DNA of 64,000 bases. Source: Calycina herbarum. Taxonomy: Eukaryota > Ascomycota > Leotiomycetes > Helotiales > Pezizellaceae. Location: positions 1 through 64,000 of the forward strand of contig LLEY01000074.1 of NCBI GenBank assembly GCA_001414485.1, written 5' to 3'. How positions within the stretch are numbered: position 1 is the stretch's first letter; each line of letters starts with the position of its first letter. Of the stretch, positions 12,797 to 25,355 are shown one piece after another. The position numbers and the translations under genes are program-made. Below the pieces are notes generated by a model. The model had not been told where the DNA came from, did no database searches, and was given only the letters and a program-made list of their open reading frames with translations.

Positions 12797-14630
12797 ATGG
12801 CGTTAGAGAAGGATTCGTCGTCAAATGGCGACTTGGATACCAAGAAAGATCCCGTTCTCAGCAATTCCGACTTGGAGGCTGAGACTACAGCGGGAAGGAG
12901 CAGGCATGGGACCAGCGATAAATCGGTTGGTGGTAGAATAGCCCCGGTCTTGCCCCATTTGAGAGGTTACGATTTTGGAAGCGATGATGATGGGGCCGAT
13001 ATTTTGGGTAAACAAATTGAATTGGAGGCGGGGAATGATATTCAGTATAGGACTTGTAGTTGGCCAAAGGTAGGTTGTGAAATCTTGTCATGATTTTTTA
13101 TGAGATGGGATGTTGATTGAATGTTTGCTGATTTTTGAAATAGACGGCTGCATTACTTTTCTCAGAGTATATCTGCCTGGCTATCATGTCTTTTCCTTAC
13201 AGCTATTCCGTCCTCGGTCTTGTTCCTGGTTTGATCTTGACCGTGGTCGTTGCTGGACTTGTTCTCTATACCTCTTTGGTTGTTTGGTGAGAAAATCCTC
13301 GGGAACTTTAAGATTGTCTACTAAATAAATTCAGGGAATTCTGTCTGAGACATCCGGAAGTCAGAGATGTGTGTGACATCGGACAAATGCTCTTCTGGGG
13401 TAAAACCTGGGCTTGGTACGCAACGGCCGTCATGTTCGTGCTGAACAACACCTTCATCCAAGTAATACAATCCCGCATTTCCACCTTTTCGTCATCTAAT
13501 ATTTTCAGGGTCTTCACGTGCTTGTCAGTGCCAAATACCTCAACACAATCACAAACCACAGCCAATGCACCATTACATTCGCAGTTATTGCCACCATCAT
13601 CTGCTGGGTCTGTTCTCTCCCAAGAACTTTCTCCGCACTGGCAAAACTCGCAACCGTATCAGCATTCTTCACATTCATCTCCGTCCTGCTCGCCGCCATC
13701 TTCGCTGGAATCGAAGATCACCCAGCGAATTATCACGCAGACCCAAACTACGTAGATCCAAAATCCGGAGCCCATTGGGGTGGAGAACCAATCGTGACCG
13801 CCATCCCCCTCCCCGGAACCACCTTCGTCGCGGGCATGAGTGCCTTTTTGAATATAAGCTACACCTTCATTGGACAAATCACGCTCCCATCTTTCATCGC
13901 CGAGATGCGCAACCCCAAGGATTTTCCTAAAGCACTCTGGGCCGTGACGATCGCGGAGATTGTAGTTTTCGGGTGTGTGGGTGCTGTTGTGTATGCGTTT
14001 ACTGGGAATCAGTATAATACCGCGCCAGCATTTGGTTCTTTGGGAAATGATATCTACAAGAAGGTTTCCTTCTCGTTTATGATTCCTACCCTCATCTTTT
14101 TGGGGGTTTTGTATGCGAGTGTTAGTGCGAGATTTATCTTCTTCCGCATTTTTGAGGGGACGAAACATAAGACCAGTCATACCGTTGTCGGTTGGTCTGC
14201 TTGGGCTGGGATTTTGGCTTTGACTTGGATGTAAGTCTTCCCTCACCCTCCCGTTATTTTCCCCCTCACCCACCTCAAATATTTACTTTACTAACACTTT
14301 TACTTTTTCAGCGGCGCATTCATCATCGCAGAAGTCATCCCCTTCTTCTCCGACCTCCTCTCCCTCATGTCCTCGCTCTTCGACTCCTTCTTCGGCTTCA
14401 TCTTCTGGGGCGTAGCGTACATCCGCATGCGACGCGTCGACGGCGGCGTCACCTGGTTGAAAGACCAAACCGTCTATGGATACGCGATGTTGGCGCTGAA
14501 TATCTTCATTATCATTGTGGGGATTTACTTCTTGGGCGCGGGGACGTATACTAGTGTGCAGAGTATTATTGATAGTTATGCGGCGGGGAGTGTGGGGGGC
14601 GTTTTTACTTGTGCTAGTAATGGGTTGTAG
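12797..14630 (+). CDS. Amino acid transporter, AAAP family (Mtr-like)
   Basis: Five exons, 12797-13069, 13144-13286, 13335-13461, 13509-14230 and 14312-14630, join in frame to 527 aa. After an acidic, hydrophilic N-terminal tail of about 90 residues come about ten or eleven hydrophobic helices. The first reads TAALLFSEYICLAIMSFPYS and a later one contains ISYTFIGQITLPSFIAEM. This is the arrangement of fungal AAAP permeases related to Neurospora Mtr, plasma membrane importers of neutral and aromatic amino acids. All junctions are GT-AG with AG acceptors that restore frame. The long upstream region with short direct repeats may carry regulation. The family is sure; the substrate is inferred. 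Confidence 0.9.
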
Positions 14631-15794
14631 GGAGGGTTTTTGGAGTTTGGAGTTTGGAGGGAGGGTGGGGGAGTTGAGAAGGAAGGTAGAGGGGAAGGGA
14701 GTCATAGCGCATGAATTGAAATTTTGGGTAATAAAGGTTATGTCGCGGTTCTTTTTTTGGGGGGGTGAGAGACTGCTCTTTATAACCTCGAGAGCGCTCC
14801 TTTGATTCTCCAACAAGACCCGGTAGACACACAAAAGTGCGAAAAAAAATCGTCTCGCTCCCTGCCCTCTCTTCTGGGCGTGAACAGCCGAGGGAGGAGA
14901 ACTTTGGGAAAATAGTTGTAGAACTGAACAATGGTTTCAACAGATTGTTTCCTCTCAAGGTTTCCAGAGAGGAGTTGGAAACCTTTACAGTCAAAAAATG
15001 TTCTGTTGCCGATTCCAGGTCCCTCATTTGGGTCTTAGCTGGATCCCCCTGAGAAGGCTGGTTGTCATTGAAACTCTTTGGAGCTATAGTCAGGCTTCAA
15101 AAACCTGTACGATATTGTGAGACTGAATTGTGTAGAGAGCCTTTCATTGTTCTAGGAAGGGGTACGTTGGGTTGTATCGAAGCTTTAGGTAATAGGTTAG
15201 CTGTGTTTCGGGGTTATTTTTTTTCTCACAAGAGAAATAGTCGAGAAATGGAGGGCGGCTTGGAGATAATTATGAATATTTATTTATTCATGGCATCCAC
15301 CATCGAAACTATATCCCTCATCTTGAAATGAAGGAGGGAGGAACGATTCACTGACAGATCTTTTGCTGGATGGAAGCTTGTAGTCTGAGAGCAGGCTGTA
15401 GCGGTGAGAGCTAGGATTACTAGCTTTGTTTTCGAGAATATCTGGATGTTTATTGTGAATAACCGTCTTGGGGGTTGGTAGGTTGTGGTTATGGAATTAC
15501 GACCGAGTGGAGATTATGAGGATGGGGATGCGTCGTGAATGGGGGTTTGATAAGTGATTCCTTGCCAAGAGTGTGAAGAGAAAGTTGGGGGGTCTTGCTG
15601 TCGGAGAATGTTCTGTCGTCAAGATATTTTCAACTGTTTTTCTTTTTGATGTTTAGGAGAACGGTGCAGGGATGTATGTTTGACATTGCTTTCCTTGGAC
15701 ATGATGAGTCAAACGAAACACTCTCCCTCTATCCGAAGGACCTGAGAATTAACAACAAGATCCTACCCCATGAACACTTTCATACCACAACTTT
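14631..15794. other. Intergenic, no gene seen
   Basis: G-rich 3' flank of the transporter followed by unremarkable DNA. Short open frames on both strands lack protein-like composition. Confidence 0.5.
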
Positions 15795-15802
15795 GACATT
15801 GT

Positions 15803-16260
15803 CAGCGTATTCACAAACTACTCACCTACTCGAGTAGTACTCGAGTAGTCTTGAGTAGAGTAGAGTAGAGTATAAGTAGCAAGTTGGATGAGTAGAGTAG
15901 AGTAGTAACTTTTGACTACTCAAGTACTACTCTAGTAGTCTATAAATAGCATTAATATATAAACAGAAGCTAAAAAGCTATAATTTTAGAAATAAAAAAT
16001 ATAGTATACTTAAAAATGAGGTAAGAAATTAAAAATAGTTACCTCTTCCTCTTTTAAAGGCCTTAAAAAATTCTTACAAGCTCTACCTACTCTATAGATT
16101 TACACCGATGTTAGGCCCGAGGTCTCCCGAGCTTCGGCCCGAATCGGTCCGTACTACTCGAGTACTACTTAAGTAGTACTGAAGTAGTATTAAGTAGAGT
16201 AGAGTAGTACTTAAAATTCCTTAAGTAGAGTAGAGTAGCAGTTAGTACTCCAATACGCTG
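15803..16260. mobile_element. Non-autonomous hAT-type element, 458 bp
   Basis: The element begins CAGCGTATTC and ends with the inverse, AATACGCTG, giving 9-bp perfect terminal inverted repeats starting with CAG. It is flanked by a perfect 8-bp direct repeat, GACATTGT, at 15795-15802 and 16261-16268. Terminal repeats starting CAG and an 8-bp target duplication are the signature of hAT transposons. Both subterminal zones are packed with GTAGAGTAG/CTACTC-type short repeats, as expected for hAT transposase binding sites. The centre is AT-rich and non-coding, so transposition would need a transposase in trans. Intact flanks suggest a fairly recent insertion. Confidence 0.85.
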
Positions 16261-16268
16261 GACATTGT

Positions 16269-19220
16269 CATCTTCGTTCTATTTCTGGTGAAGGAGGAAA
16301 TTTTGAACACGGTGTCTGTAACTCAACTCGACTATACATGACTAGTCTCCTTTTATCTAATATTGAAAGTAACCACCTAGGACAGACACATGGATATTCG
16401 GACAGCCAAGACCCAGAATTATTTTCTTTCCTTGTGCTTGTTTTTTTTGTGGAAGTTTGAGAGGGAAGTGTATTTACCGACACGAGGTTCATCCGAGAAA
16501 GGCCTTTTAAATGTCAAGAGAGAGATGTGAAGTTTCTGAGGCATCCGAAGACTGAGTATTACAAAAGCCCACATGGGGATTTGGGAGCGGAAAGGTATCC
16601 AGGCGTGGAGCCATTGATTCCGTGTGAAAGTTAGCAAGTAGTCGAGAAGAAAAGAAATTAATGTATACACTCTTCAATTGAGTCTCTGCCTTGCAACGTT
16701 GAAATTTAGGGGGTTCTGCTGTCGAAAAAGAAACTGTTGTCGTTATGTTTCCCTTTTATTTGTTGGGGCTTACGAGAATATGGATATATGAGGATGGTTG
16801 TGATTTACCGGTGCTACAAGTTTTCCAAGGACATGGAGACATAACTGTGAGAAACCGGTGGTACAAGCTCAACGAATAGGCGCAATAACACCTTTGAAAC
16901 CACATAGGATTTGCGGTTTGTTTGAAGTGATGGTCCTCGTGAGAAGACATATAAGACGGCAAACTCCGTGGCTGGCTCAAACTTTCTTTTTTCCAGAAAG
17001 ACGGGTAAGAATGTGTCCGCATGATTGCCCTGACCCTTACTATTTCTTACCTGGATTTGAGTCTTGGAAACTCATGAGCGCCACTTCAGAAGCGATTTTT
17101 CAGCATGACTAGACAGTTACACAAAGGCGCGCCCAATTTCCGATGGGGCGGGGTATTATGAGGACCAGCCAGTGGAGAATAGTATGTAAGATCTCTCCTG
17201 TAAATTCATAAGTCATGAAGCGGATCTAAGAGCCACTTTCGGCAATTTTCTGAGTGACGAGCAAGTACTTTTTACCTAATATGTAATATGGGGAGAAAGG
17301 CTGAGCTCAGGATTTCCAAGCTGCCGGCTCTGCAAGAGAGCACCTCGGGCGATGGACGAAAAGACATACATTGTTTTTCGATTTCTCCGATTCTCATATT
17401 TTGAGTTCTAAACGAAGATTCGTCTTGCATATACTTCACACCGGAAGGCAGTTGGATAAGTCGTATGGTATCAAGAAGGGAAATACTTGTATTCAGTCTC
17501 GCTGTGGAAGGGTTGGAAGCAGGTCCCATTTCCGCTTTGTGTTGAACGGTTTCGTCGATGATTTCACCGATTGGGGGAGAGGTGTCATGATATATATGGG
17601 TGTGGACTTGAAATCTTTTCAAGAAATGGAAAGGGAGCTTTATAATTGAGATGAGAAAGATATATGACATCTAGGTTAAATGAGTTGTAAGTTATAAAGT
17701 AAATCAATTGTTACTTTCCAACAAGTATAGCAATGAGTTGTGTCCCGATGAGCTCCTAGTTGAGGATATCTGAGGGTAATGATGATGTTGCGTAGATATT
17801 CTAGCTTTTCTTCCGGACGATGGAAGGATACTTTCTACTTTTTCCTTATTGATAACTTCCACTTGTAAGAATGTAATTTTTGGAAATAACTAAATGGTGT
17901 CTCAATCCTTGTATCTTAAGACTGGTCGTTGCAAACCCTAATGCTTTGGTCTATCTTGTGCCTACGGCTTACGGGGCAATAAAGAGATCAAGATCCCTTC
18001 AGTTCAAGACCAGCCAGCAACGAATCTCAATATCCAGTGGTGAGATTATTCCAAGGTAGAAAGACAAGTAGCAGAAGCAAAATAAGTCCAGAAGAAAGAC
18101 ATTCGTCAGTATTGCCTTGTAGAATTGGAATTGGACTAGTTCTACTGTCGAAAGCTGCTCTGCTGTCGCTTTTTGTGCGTTGATATAAGAAGATAGAACA
18201 TGGTGGTTCAATAAAAGTACCCCACCCCCTTTTTCTTTTTCTTTTTCTTGCCGGGATCATCTTCAAATCTCTGAAGTAAAATTCTCATGATACTAACTCG
18301 TAACAGCAATTACAGCAATAGAGGCGGTTATTTGTTCAATTGTACCAGCCTCCGATTCTCACTCCCGGTCGGTTTTGTAATGTAAAACTGAAGCGAGGTG
18401 TTTTTCTGCCTATGCTAAAATCCCTCTTGGAAAAAGTTTCTGGGCTTCGCGCAATCTTATACACGAACTTCCTTCAAAACCATTGAGAACAGATATACAA
18501 ACCTTTTTGTACTAGTCGCTAAAACTCCCGCGTTTGGAGATGTCCTAACCAATAATAAGCCGACGCTGGACCTACAAAAGAGGGGTTAAAGCTGGCAATT
18601 GGAGTCTAGTACTTGGGTTTCATCTAGTGGTTTCATAAACATATCACCGCGAGCAGCTTGTGGACTTTAGAGTGTCAAAGTGTCACTACAAATTCCACCC
18701 CTGAAGTCTTCCTTAAATTCAACCCTTTGACATCTTTTTGATATAACCAGCTTTTTGATCAGCAAATGGGTTCTGCGATTATTCCCGTGTATTCATCACG
18801 ACATTCGAGACGTTTCGAAATGATTACTTACCTCAAAGACGGGCAATTTATCAAGTCTTAGAGTGTTCATTACTGATATATCTTACCGTAAATTTGGATG
18901 AGGGGAATGGAGGAATCGATGACAGGATATTTTTCGACGGTAAAACGCTCTCAATTCCTACTCCGATTTTACTCTCTAGACTCTACACCTCTACGATAAG
19001 GTGTTATTGATAGAGCTAGAATTTGTTCGAACCTGGGTTAGCGGTCTAGTCGGATATTAGAGCGGTTACTAAATACTCCGGCTATGATAGTCGAGTCCAT
19101 AGTCTGGACCTCGATATGTTTGATATGCTCATAGATATATCTGGAGGCTTTTATGAGATAAATGATCACCAGTCGAAGATGTTGACAGGCGAACAGAGAA
19201 GATAGTGTGAAATTTTCATT
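16269..19220. other. 3-kb gene-free region
   Basis: Open frames of 60-130 codons occur on both strands, but none shows a domain or a believable exon structure. A pyrimidine-rich run lies near 18228-18250. Nothing else is supported. Confidence 0.45.
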
Positions 19221-20496
19221 CTAGATTACATTACTGTACGTAAACAAATGCACACTCGCTTGATCTGGTACCGTTGCAAATTTCAAGGGTTTTCGATTCA
19301 TTACATACATGTCTCCCCAACCTAGAGCACGAAATGCTTCTTTCGTTTCCAGCTGTGTAGAACAGTAACACGCCCAGCCGCCTGTGAATTCTCCACAGAT
19401 TGTTGTAAAGACTTCTGGAAATATTTTTTGAAAATACCCGCATCGATGTATTCCAACCTCTCGAGCTTCAACAACAACTTGATAAAATCTGGCCACTTCT
19501 TTTCCTTCGTCAACCTGCTCAAAAAACTATAATGCTCTGCTGTGCTGGCAAACCAGATCCCGTGGATAATTATTTTTGGCCGGATATAAGGGGCGCTAGC
19601 TTCGGAGTATTCGGCAATTCTGGGGATGCATAGTTCGAGTTTAGTAACTCCCGTGAATTTTCTGGTTACAGTGCGAGCGAGAGTCATAAGATCATTGCCA
19701 TTACCCTGAGGTGTGAATTCCTCTTCGTTCGTAGAAGCTGAAATCTTTGTGATACCGAATTCCAGTCTCATCTCGCGGATTTGAGCCAGGTGGGGTGCGG
19801 GAACACAAGCGACGAAACGTTGCAATGCATCGAGGTTAACACATCTGGGATATGTCAGTGCCATTTCCTCCTCCAATAAGATAGGGAAGACCGAAAGCCT
19901 CGTCCAAACAGATCCACTGTGTGGCACTACGGGCTCCTGGGAGTCTTTGGGGGGGACAAAAATAGATTTGACTACTAGTCAACTCACCCGACCGTACGCC
20001 AACTTCCGTTGCCTATGACAATACAATTATGGGTGTAGAATAATCGGTTGACTTCCGAGTATATTTCCTTGTTGACAAGCCGCAGATTGCAAGTGTTTTG
20101 GAAAGCAAATGACTGATAATTGTGCTCCTTCGTTGACGGAGTGCAGATTCTGATATTTTTTTGGCGAAGAACGAGGTACTCAAATATCATAAACCGTACC
20201 TCCATTGACAGCTTCATAAGGAGTGTGTTTTGAGATTGTTGTGGCAGTTCCTTTGGAGCTTGGCCTTGTGTATCGCCTAAGAGCTAGTTAGCTAGGTATG
20301 TCGTGATGTCACCCTTTCTCGAACTTTTGGTTGAATCGCGGAATTGTAGGATCGACGTCATCTGAAGATACATACCTACGGATGGTTTCGATACCTTCTT
20401 AGCCTTGGGCTTCTTCTTGGAACCCTTGGTTTTAGGCATTCTGGCAGTTGTATGTCTGTGGGTTGATTTGATGGAAGGCTTCATTGTTGAAGTCAA
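19221..20496 (-). pseudogene. Unknown protein with F-box-like start, frame-disrupted
   Basis: Reading leftward, a basic first exon (20496-20376, GSKKKPKAKKVSKPSVG) joins across a GTATGT...TTAG intron to an exon from 20276. That exon contains MKLSMEVRFMIFEYL and LRLVNKEIYSEVNRLFY, a pattern common in fungal F-box-like or DUF proteins that begin with a short degenerate motif. The next coding block (19944-19430, containing SVWTRLSVFPILLEEEM) is in another frame. The canonical GTGAGT donor at 19987 does not restore it; a weak GTACGG donor at 19997 with the AG at 19946-19945 would. At an A6 run (19424-19429) the protein-like reading moves to another frame, continuing as ETKEAFRALGWGDMYVM to the stop at 19221. 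Either the gene is decaying or the assembly has an indel. Function unknown. Confidence 0.5.
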
Positions 20497-21513
20497 AAGT
20501 GTTTAATTTGTGAACGTCAAGGGAGTGGTCATGCTTCGGGTATGTTTCTGATTAGACCTTGGGGCTGCGACTGTTTGTTGGTTTGCAAAGACGAAGTGGT
20601 TTCTCAGACTAGAAAGGAGGTAAGGAAACTTGCGAAATTGTCTGTTGGATTGAGGGAAGACTGACCTCTGTTAGAAAAAAAGAGACCTATGCATAAAGGC
20701 ATAAACCTGCTCTGTCCGTGGCTGCGAGGACGTGTGAAGAATGATCGAGATCGCGGCGAAGGCTGCGGGCTAGCTCAAGATACCATGAGTGGTCTTCGGG
20801 AAGGTGAAGAAAACAAAGAGGAAGTAATCACCGAAGAAATTACCAAAGTAAAATTGCCTTCGTGTGTCATTCTGGAAGTCGGAGAAGGTTATAAATTGGA
20901 ACGCGAGGAGAACGCTAAATCACGGGGTCTGGGAAGCCATTAAGGTAGCATCAAACTAGTACCTACACTCCAATGCCACTTTTTCATAGACTCTAGGCAA
21001 CAGCCCGCCCAAGTTACACTAAATTTCAGCCATAAAAAGAAATAGTCTACTAAAAATGACTGCTCTGGGTACCACCGAATACACATCCCTAAAGATTGCG
21101 ACGAGAAGCCGAGAGGAGCAAGATAGTGTATGGGAAAATTAAACTATGAACTCAAAAACAAAAAATAGGCGTTGCGATGCACCAGTAAGCCGGACCTTCG
21201 CATTTGGGGGCCAAAAATGAGGGGTCACGAGTAAGCTATGGCTGAGCCAGACAAGTATCGAGTAAGCCAATGATTACGCCAAAAAGGAGTCACGAGTAAA
21301 CCAGAAGTATCGTGTAAGCCAAGGGTTACCAGTAAACCAAGCATCCGGCACAACTTTCATCTAGCGAACCAAAGAGCCTCTATTGAATATCTATAACTTT
21401 TCACTTCTATGTCATGTATATCGCGCACACACCGAACAACCAAACAGTATAGGTATATCTCTCACACACCTCATCTCATCCCACCTCTCCTCGCGTCTAT
21501 CATCTCATCAATT
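20497..21513. other. Intergenic with degenerate GTAAGC repeats
   Basis: Promoter side of the 19-20 kb gene on the left; on the right, the convergent 3' flank of the transporter. Between about 21180 and 21350 a degenerate repeat based on AGTAAGCCA/AGTAAACCA occurs five or six times. Similar repeats occur near 47230-47275 and 56650-56830. Confidence 0.5.
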
Positions 21514-23537
21514 TCAAACCCTCTCCCAAACCCACAAGCCCTTAACCTTCTCCACAGTCGTAGCCCTACTAATCATCCTCCCCAACCCCTCTCCCTCCCC
21601 CTCTCCCAGAACCCCCCTCTGCCTCCCCACAACCTTGTCAGCCAACTTCCTCTCCCTCTCCCTCTCCCTAACCATCCAAGCCCTCAAAAGCCACATACAC
21701 AACGCAGCCCCCACATACATAAACCCCGTGAAAATCTGCGCATCCAAAAACACATTCCCACTCGTTTTCCTCAATTGCAACGCAATGGGTTCCGCAAACG
21801 TACAAGGCAGGACAAGAGCAAGCCATACAAGGGATAAAATGCAGGGTAGGATTTGGATACCTACAACTTCGGCGGAAACGGGGGCGATTGTCGCCCAGAA
21901 GGTTCCGGATACCGTTCCGACTATGAGGGCGAAGAAGATTAGGACGCCATAGGACTTTGCAAAGATCCACTGGGGGGGGGGGTTAGTTTTGAGGGTTGAA
22001 ATGTGGAAGGTTTTCCACAATTGTGGAAGGGGACTTACAATGATCAAGCAGAAGAGGCCGGCTAGGAAGGTGCATGTTCCGGCCATATTGATTCTACCGA
22101 ATGCATCACTGAAATAACCGACGAATGGACGACCAAGGCCTGGGGGTTTTGTTAAATTTGTTGTTTTGGGATCAATAACTTGGGTGACTGACCTTGACCG
22201 AGATTCAGTATGGCTCCAATGACGGAACCCTGTTTTGCGGATAAACCGACGCTTCTGGCGTAACTTGGGAGAGAGAATAGGAGAACAATGTAACCCAACA
22301 TGCTGAAGAATCCCCATCCCAGAATGAGTAAGACCTGAGGACGTTTGAGAAGAGTGATGTTAAATGGGACTTGAACGGTGCCAATATGTTTGTTGCGCTA
22401 TTTGGAAGTTAGCTATGCATTCTCGAAACGGCGAAGGGAAATAAACGAAGTTCCACAACAGCCCCTGAAATAGCTGAGCAAGTAGTGGAACAATTGAGCC
22501 TGCATAGGCAAGGTAAAAAGAAATTGAAAGGCCAGAACTTACATCTTTCACCAGGATTGTGCATATAGTATTGACTGCAAATGCCAATATAGCAAGTATC
22601 CGAAAAGCCCAGCCCAATCCAATCGACTGAATGATGGCATTTGCCGCAAGCGAGTACACCAGGCCCCCAATACCACTTCCCGCTGCTCCAATACTGTTTG
22701 CAAATGAGCGTTTCCTGAGGAACCATTGCGGTATAATCGTAACACTGGCAACGAATAAGAAGCCCATGCCGAGTCCAAAAGCAATTCCTTGCGTCAGGAA
22801 TAAATGCCATATCTTAGTCGCCCAAGAAGCACCCAACAAGCCTATCGTCTCTAGAACGATTCCAACACCGAGTGCCATTTTGGTGCCAAATTTTCGCATG
22901 ACGAGGGTCGCCAAGGGAGCGATACCAAGACCTGTTGAGATGGAAAGGCCACCAACAAAGGCATATTCGAGGGAAGTTGCACCTGGAAAGGTATTGGCTT
23001 CTAGATAATGGGCAAGAAATACACCATAAGACTGTAAAAATAGTTAGCCCCAAAACTCTCAAGCGCATAGGTAGAGACAATTCGTAGACTCCTTAAATCG
23101 ATTTTACAGTAAGAAGTTTGGTCATTGCTCTTCGGCACCCATTATCTTATCGTGCGAGATACTTTTGAATAATCGCAACCATTAATCGAGAAGATTTAGG
23201 ACAAGAAAGAAATTGAGTCTTTCAGTCTCTAAATCCTCTCGAACAATGATTTTGTTTGATATAGCGGGTGACCAAGAGCAATGACCGGGCGTCTAACCAC
23301 GTTTTATCAAAATCAACCACGGGCTCCAAGCTCATCGCAAAGACTTACACTATTTATTCCCCAAGTATGCGCATTGATCAGAAATACACATGCGACACAC
23401 ACCCAACCATAACCTCCATCTGGCGGTACATCCTCAGCTGTCTCTGTTTGTAGTGTTTCTTCCGGATCTCTAGCTATCTGAGCAATTTTCTCGGATTCGG
23501 TTTCGGGCTGGTTCTTTTCGCTTATGTCGGATGTCAT
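21514..23537 (-). CDS. MFS monocarboxylate-transporter-like permease
   Basis: Five exons on the minus strand, 23537-23349, 23031-22543, 22397-22193, 22139-22039 and 21969-21514, join in frame to 479 aa. The motif DVPPDGGYGWVCV before the first helix is the hallmark of the MCT (SLC16-type) branch of the major facilitator superfamily. About twelve hydrophobic helices follow, with GRPFVGYFSDAFGR in the central loop and helix 8 region. Fungal members sit in the plasma or vacuolar membrane and carry monocarboxylates or other small organic anions; some have other substrates. The C-terminal tail contains a run of alternating RE residues and a GEGEGEG stretch. The first intron is long (317 nt). An ATG 48 bases further upstream (23585) is also in frame; the nearer start gives the usual short acidic N-tail. 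Confidence 0.88.
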
Positions 23538-25355
23538 GTTGAATCCGAATTCCAAAGTGGTGAGTTTGAGAGTGAAGCAAGACAAGATCAGATTCCCGGA
23601 AAAGATTCAAGAAAAGGGATGGTGAGTGGTATGGAGATGGAAACGGCTACACAGAAACAGGGGCAAGTATGAAGATCAGCCATTGCGTTGCATCGCAGCG
23701 GAGGAATTGAGAGAAGTCTACAAGCAACGCCGTTTGCAATTTTTGAAGCTAAATAACAGACTGCGTATCCGTACCCACCTTACCCACTATCCCCTCAGCT
23801 GCAGCGAAGCTGGAAGGGGCAGTAGGTCCTTGTGGCTGGTGGGAGATTTTTTGAGCCAATAAGACCCCCGTTTGTCTTCGAGTTGTTTCGATGTTATTGG
23901 CTTAAAAATCTCTCACCAGCCACAAGGACCCACTACGGGGACAGGTACATTGCCATCGCGTTCACTAGATTCTCTATCGTCATTGACACGTGAGTCGGGG
24001 GCGATTGAGCGATGCTGTGCACTACGTTTTTATTACGAGTTAGCCAACTGATGGCCAACTGATAGCCAACCGTTGACCGCTTTATGCAGGGGTGTAACTC
24101 GGCATTGAATTCCGAGAGGCGGATTGGATATAGCTTGCATTATCGGGGCATAAGTTGTGCTCTGGAAGGCGTCAAGGAACTGGGATGAGATGGGAATAAC
24201 GGAAATAAATCAGCATGCTAGCGACCCCGCAGACATTTGAGTGATATCACGTGCTTATGCCAACTCGCATTATTCCGATGCATACAGAACGAGTGCAAAA
24301 CTTGGCAGATGTCGGTACTTAGGTACAGAGTACCGGGTGATTCCATTTCAAGAAGAACTTCGCGCGGCCATCGATTTGATCATTCCAAAAAAGTACCTAT
24401 TCTACGTAGGTAAGAACTAAATCAGATTTCCAATCCAATCTCTCCATTTGCAGTTTGAAAGTTCCCAAAAGAATTAAGTCTCATCTCTTGATTTGAATTC
24501 AAATGTTCCAGCTTTTCTTAGCAATTTATTATACTCACTCAAACCAACGAACTTACTAATACTCAATCATCCGAAGCTTTACTTGACAATCGTGCATTTT
24601 GGGTGTCTCTTGAATGAAGCTAAATAGTTCACCCACACTTCATCCGAAAAGTTCACCCATACTTCACCCGACCACCAAAGCCAGACCAGACTAACCATCC
24701 CTCGCATCCTCATAATCCAATATTTACCTGTGTAGCTCACCTAGACATGACCTCACTCATGATTTGACTAGACAAAGTAGCCTCGTCTCAAGATCATTGC
24801 GGTGTGTGCTGGCACCACTGAGTCGGTTATTGATTGGAAAGAAAAGCGGCACTCCAGCGCTGCGAAGTTGTTGTCAGTGGAAAACAGCACAACCACGACC
24901 ACTTTTTATCTTACTCCAAACTCTTAAAATAATTGACAGCAATTCTTCCATATCGTTTAAACATTAAAACTCCTTCTAATATTAACTGAATCGACATTTG
25001 CGTAGTGCCGCTTTCTGTAGCCTAGACTTTCGCAAAGCGCGTCTAAAACGCCAAGGGCTGCAGCTGGTTTCTCGGCCAACATCCGACAACAAATCAATCT
25101 ATTGAAGCTACCGAAAAGAAGCACAATGTGCGACTGAGTCACCCGTTGCACTTGTTTACTTCTCCCAAGACTGTATTACTTTGAGCTGAATTGCCTCTTA
25201 AACCTCCCACTCTCTTTCTGCAACTCAATTGTTGCTTTCGTACCTCCCTCACTCATCCTTCATTTTCCACATCATTTATATCATCCCAACAGTCTTTCCC
25301 CGACCCACCCAAAACGCAATTGGCTCCAGTCGCATAACCACTCCAGACCACAGTC
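23538..25355. other. Divergent promoter region between MFS and LIM genes
   Basis: About 1.8 kb separating two divergently transcribed genes. It contains the fold-back element at 23825-23930 and two near-copies of GTTCACCCAYACTTCAYCCG near 24628-24671. No protein-like open frame or tRNA is seen. Confidence 0.5.
23825..23930. mobile_element. Short fold-back element (MITE-like hairpin)
   Basis: The left arm (23825-23862) begins GGTCCTTGTGGCTGGTGGG and the right arm (23894-23930) is its near-perfect reverse complement, around a spacer of about 31 bases. The arms differ at only a few positions. This is the structure of a palindromic MITE or a former terminal-inverted-repeat element. TA dinucleotides lie just outside both ends, but no certain target duplication is visible. 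Confidence 0.7.

Noticed and set aside
13659..14273. 204-codon reverse frame inside the amino acid transporter
   Set aside because: It is antisense to a clear membrane transporter exon; its charged, repetitive composition is that of a shadow frame.
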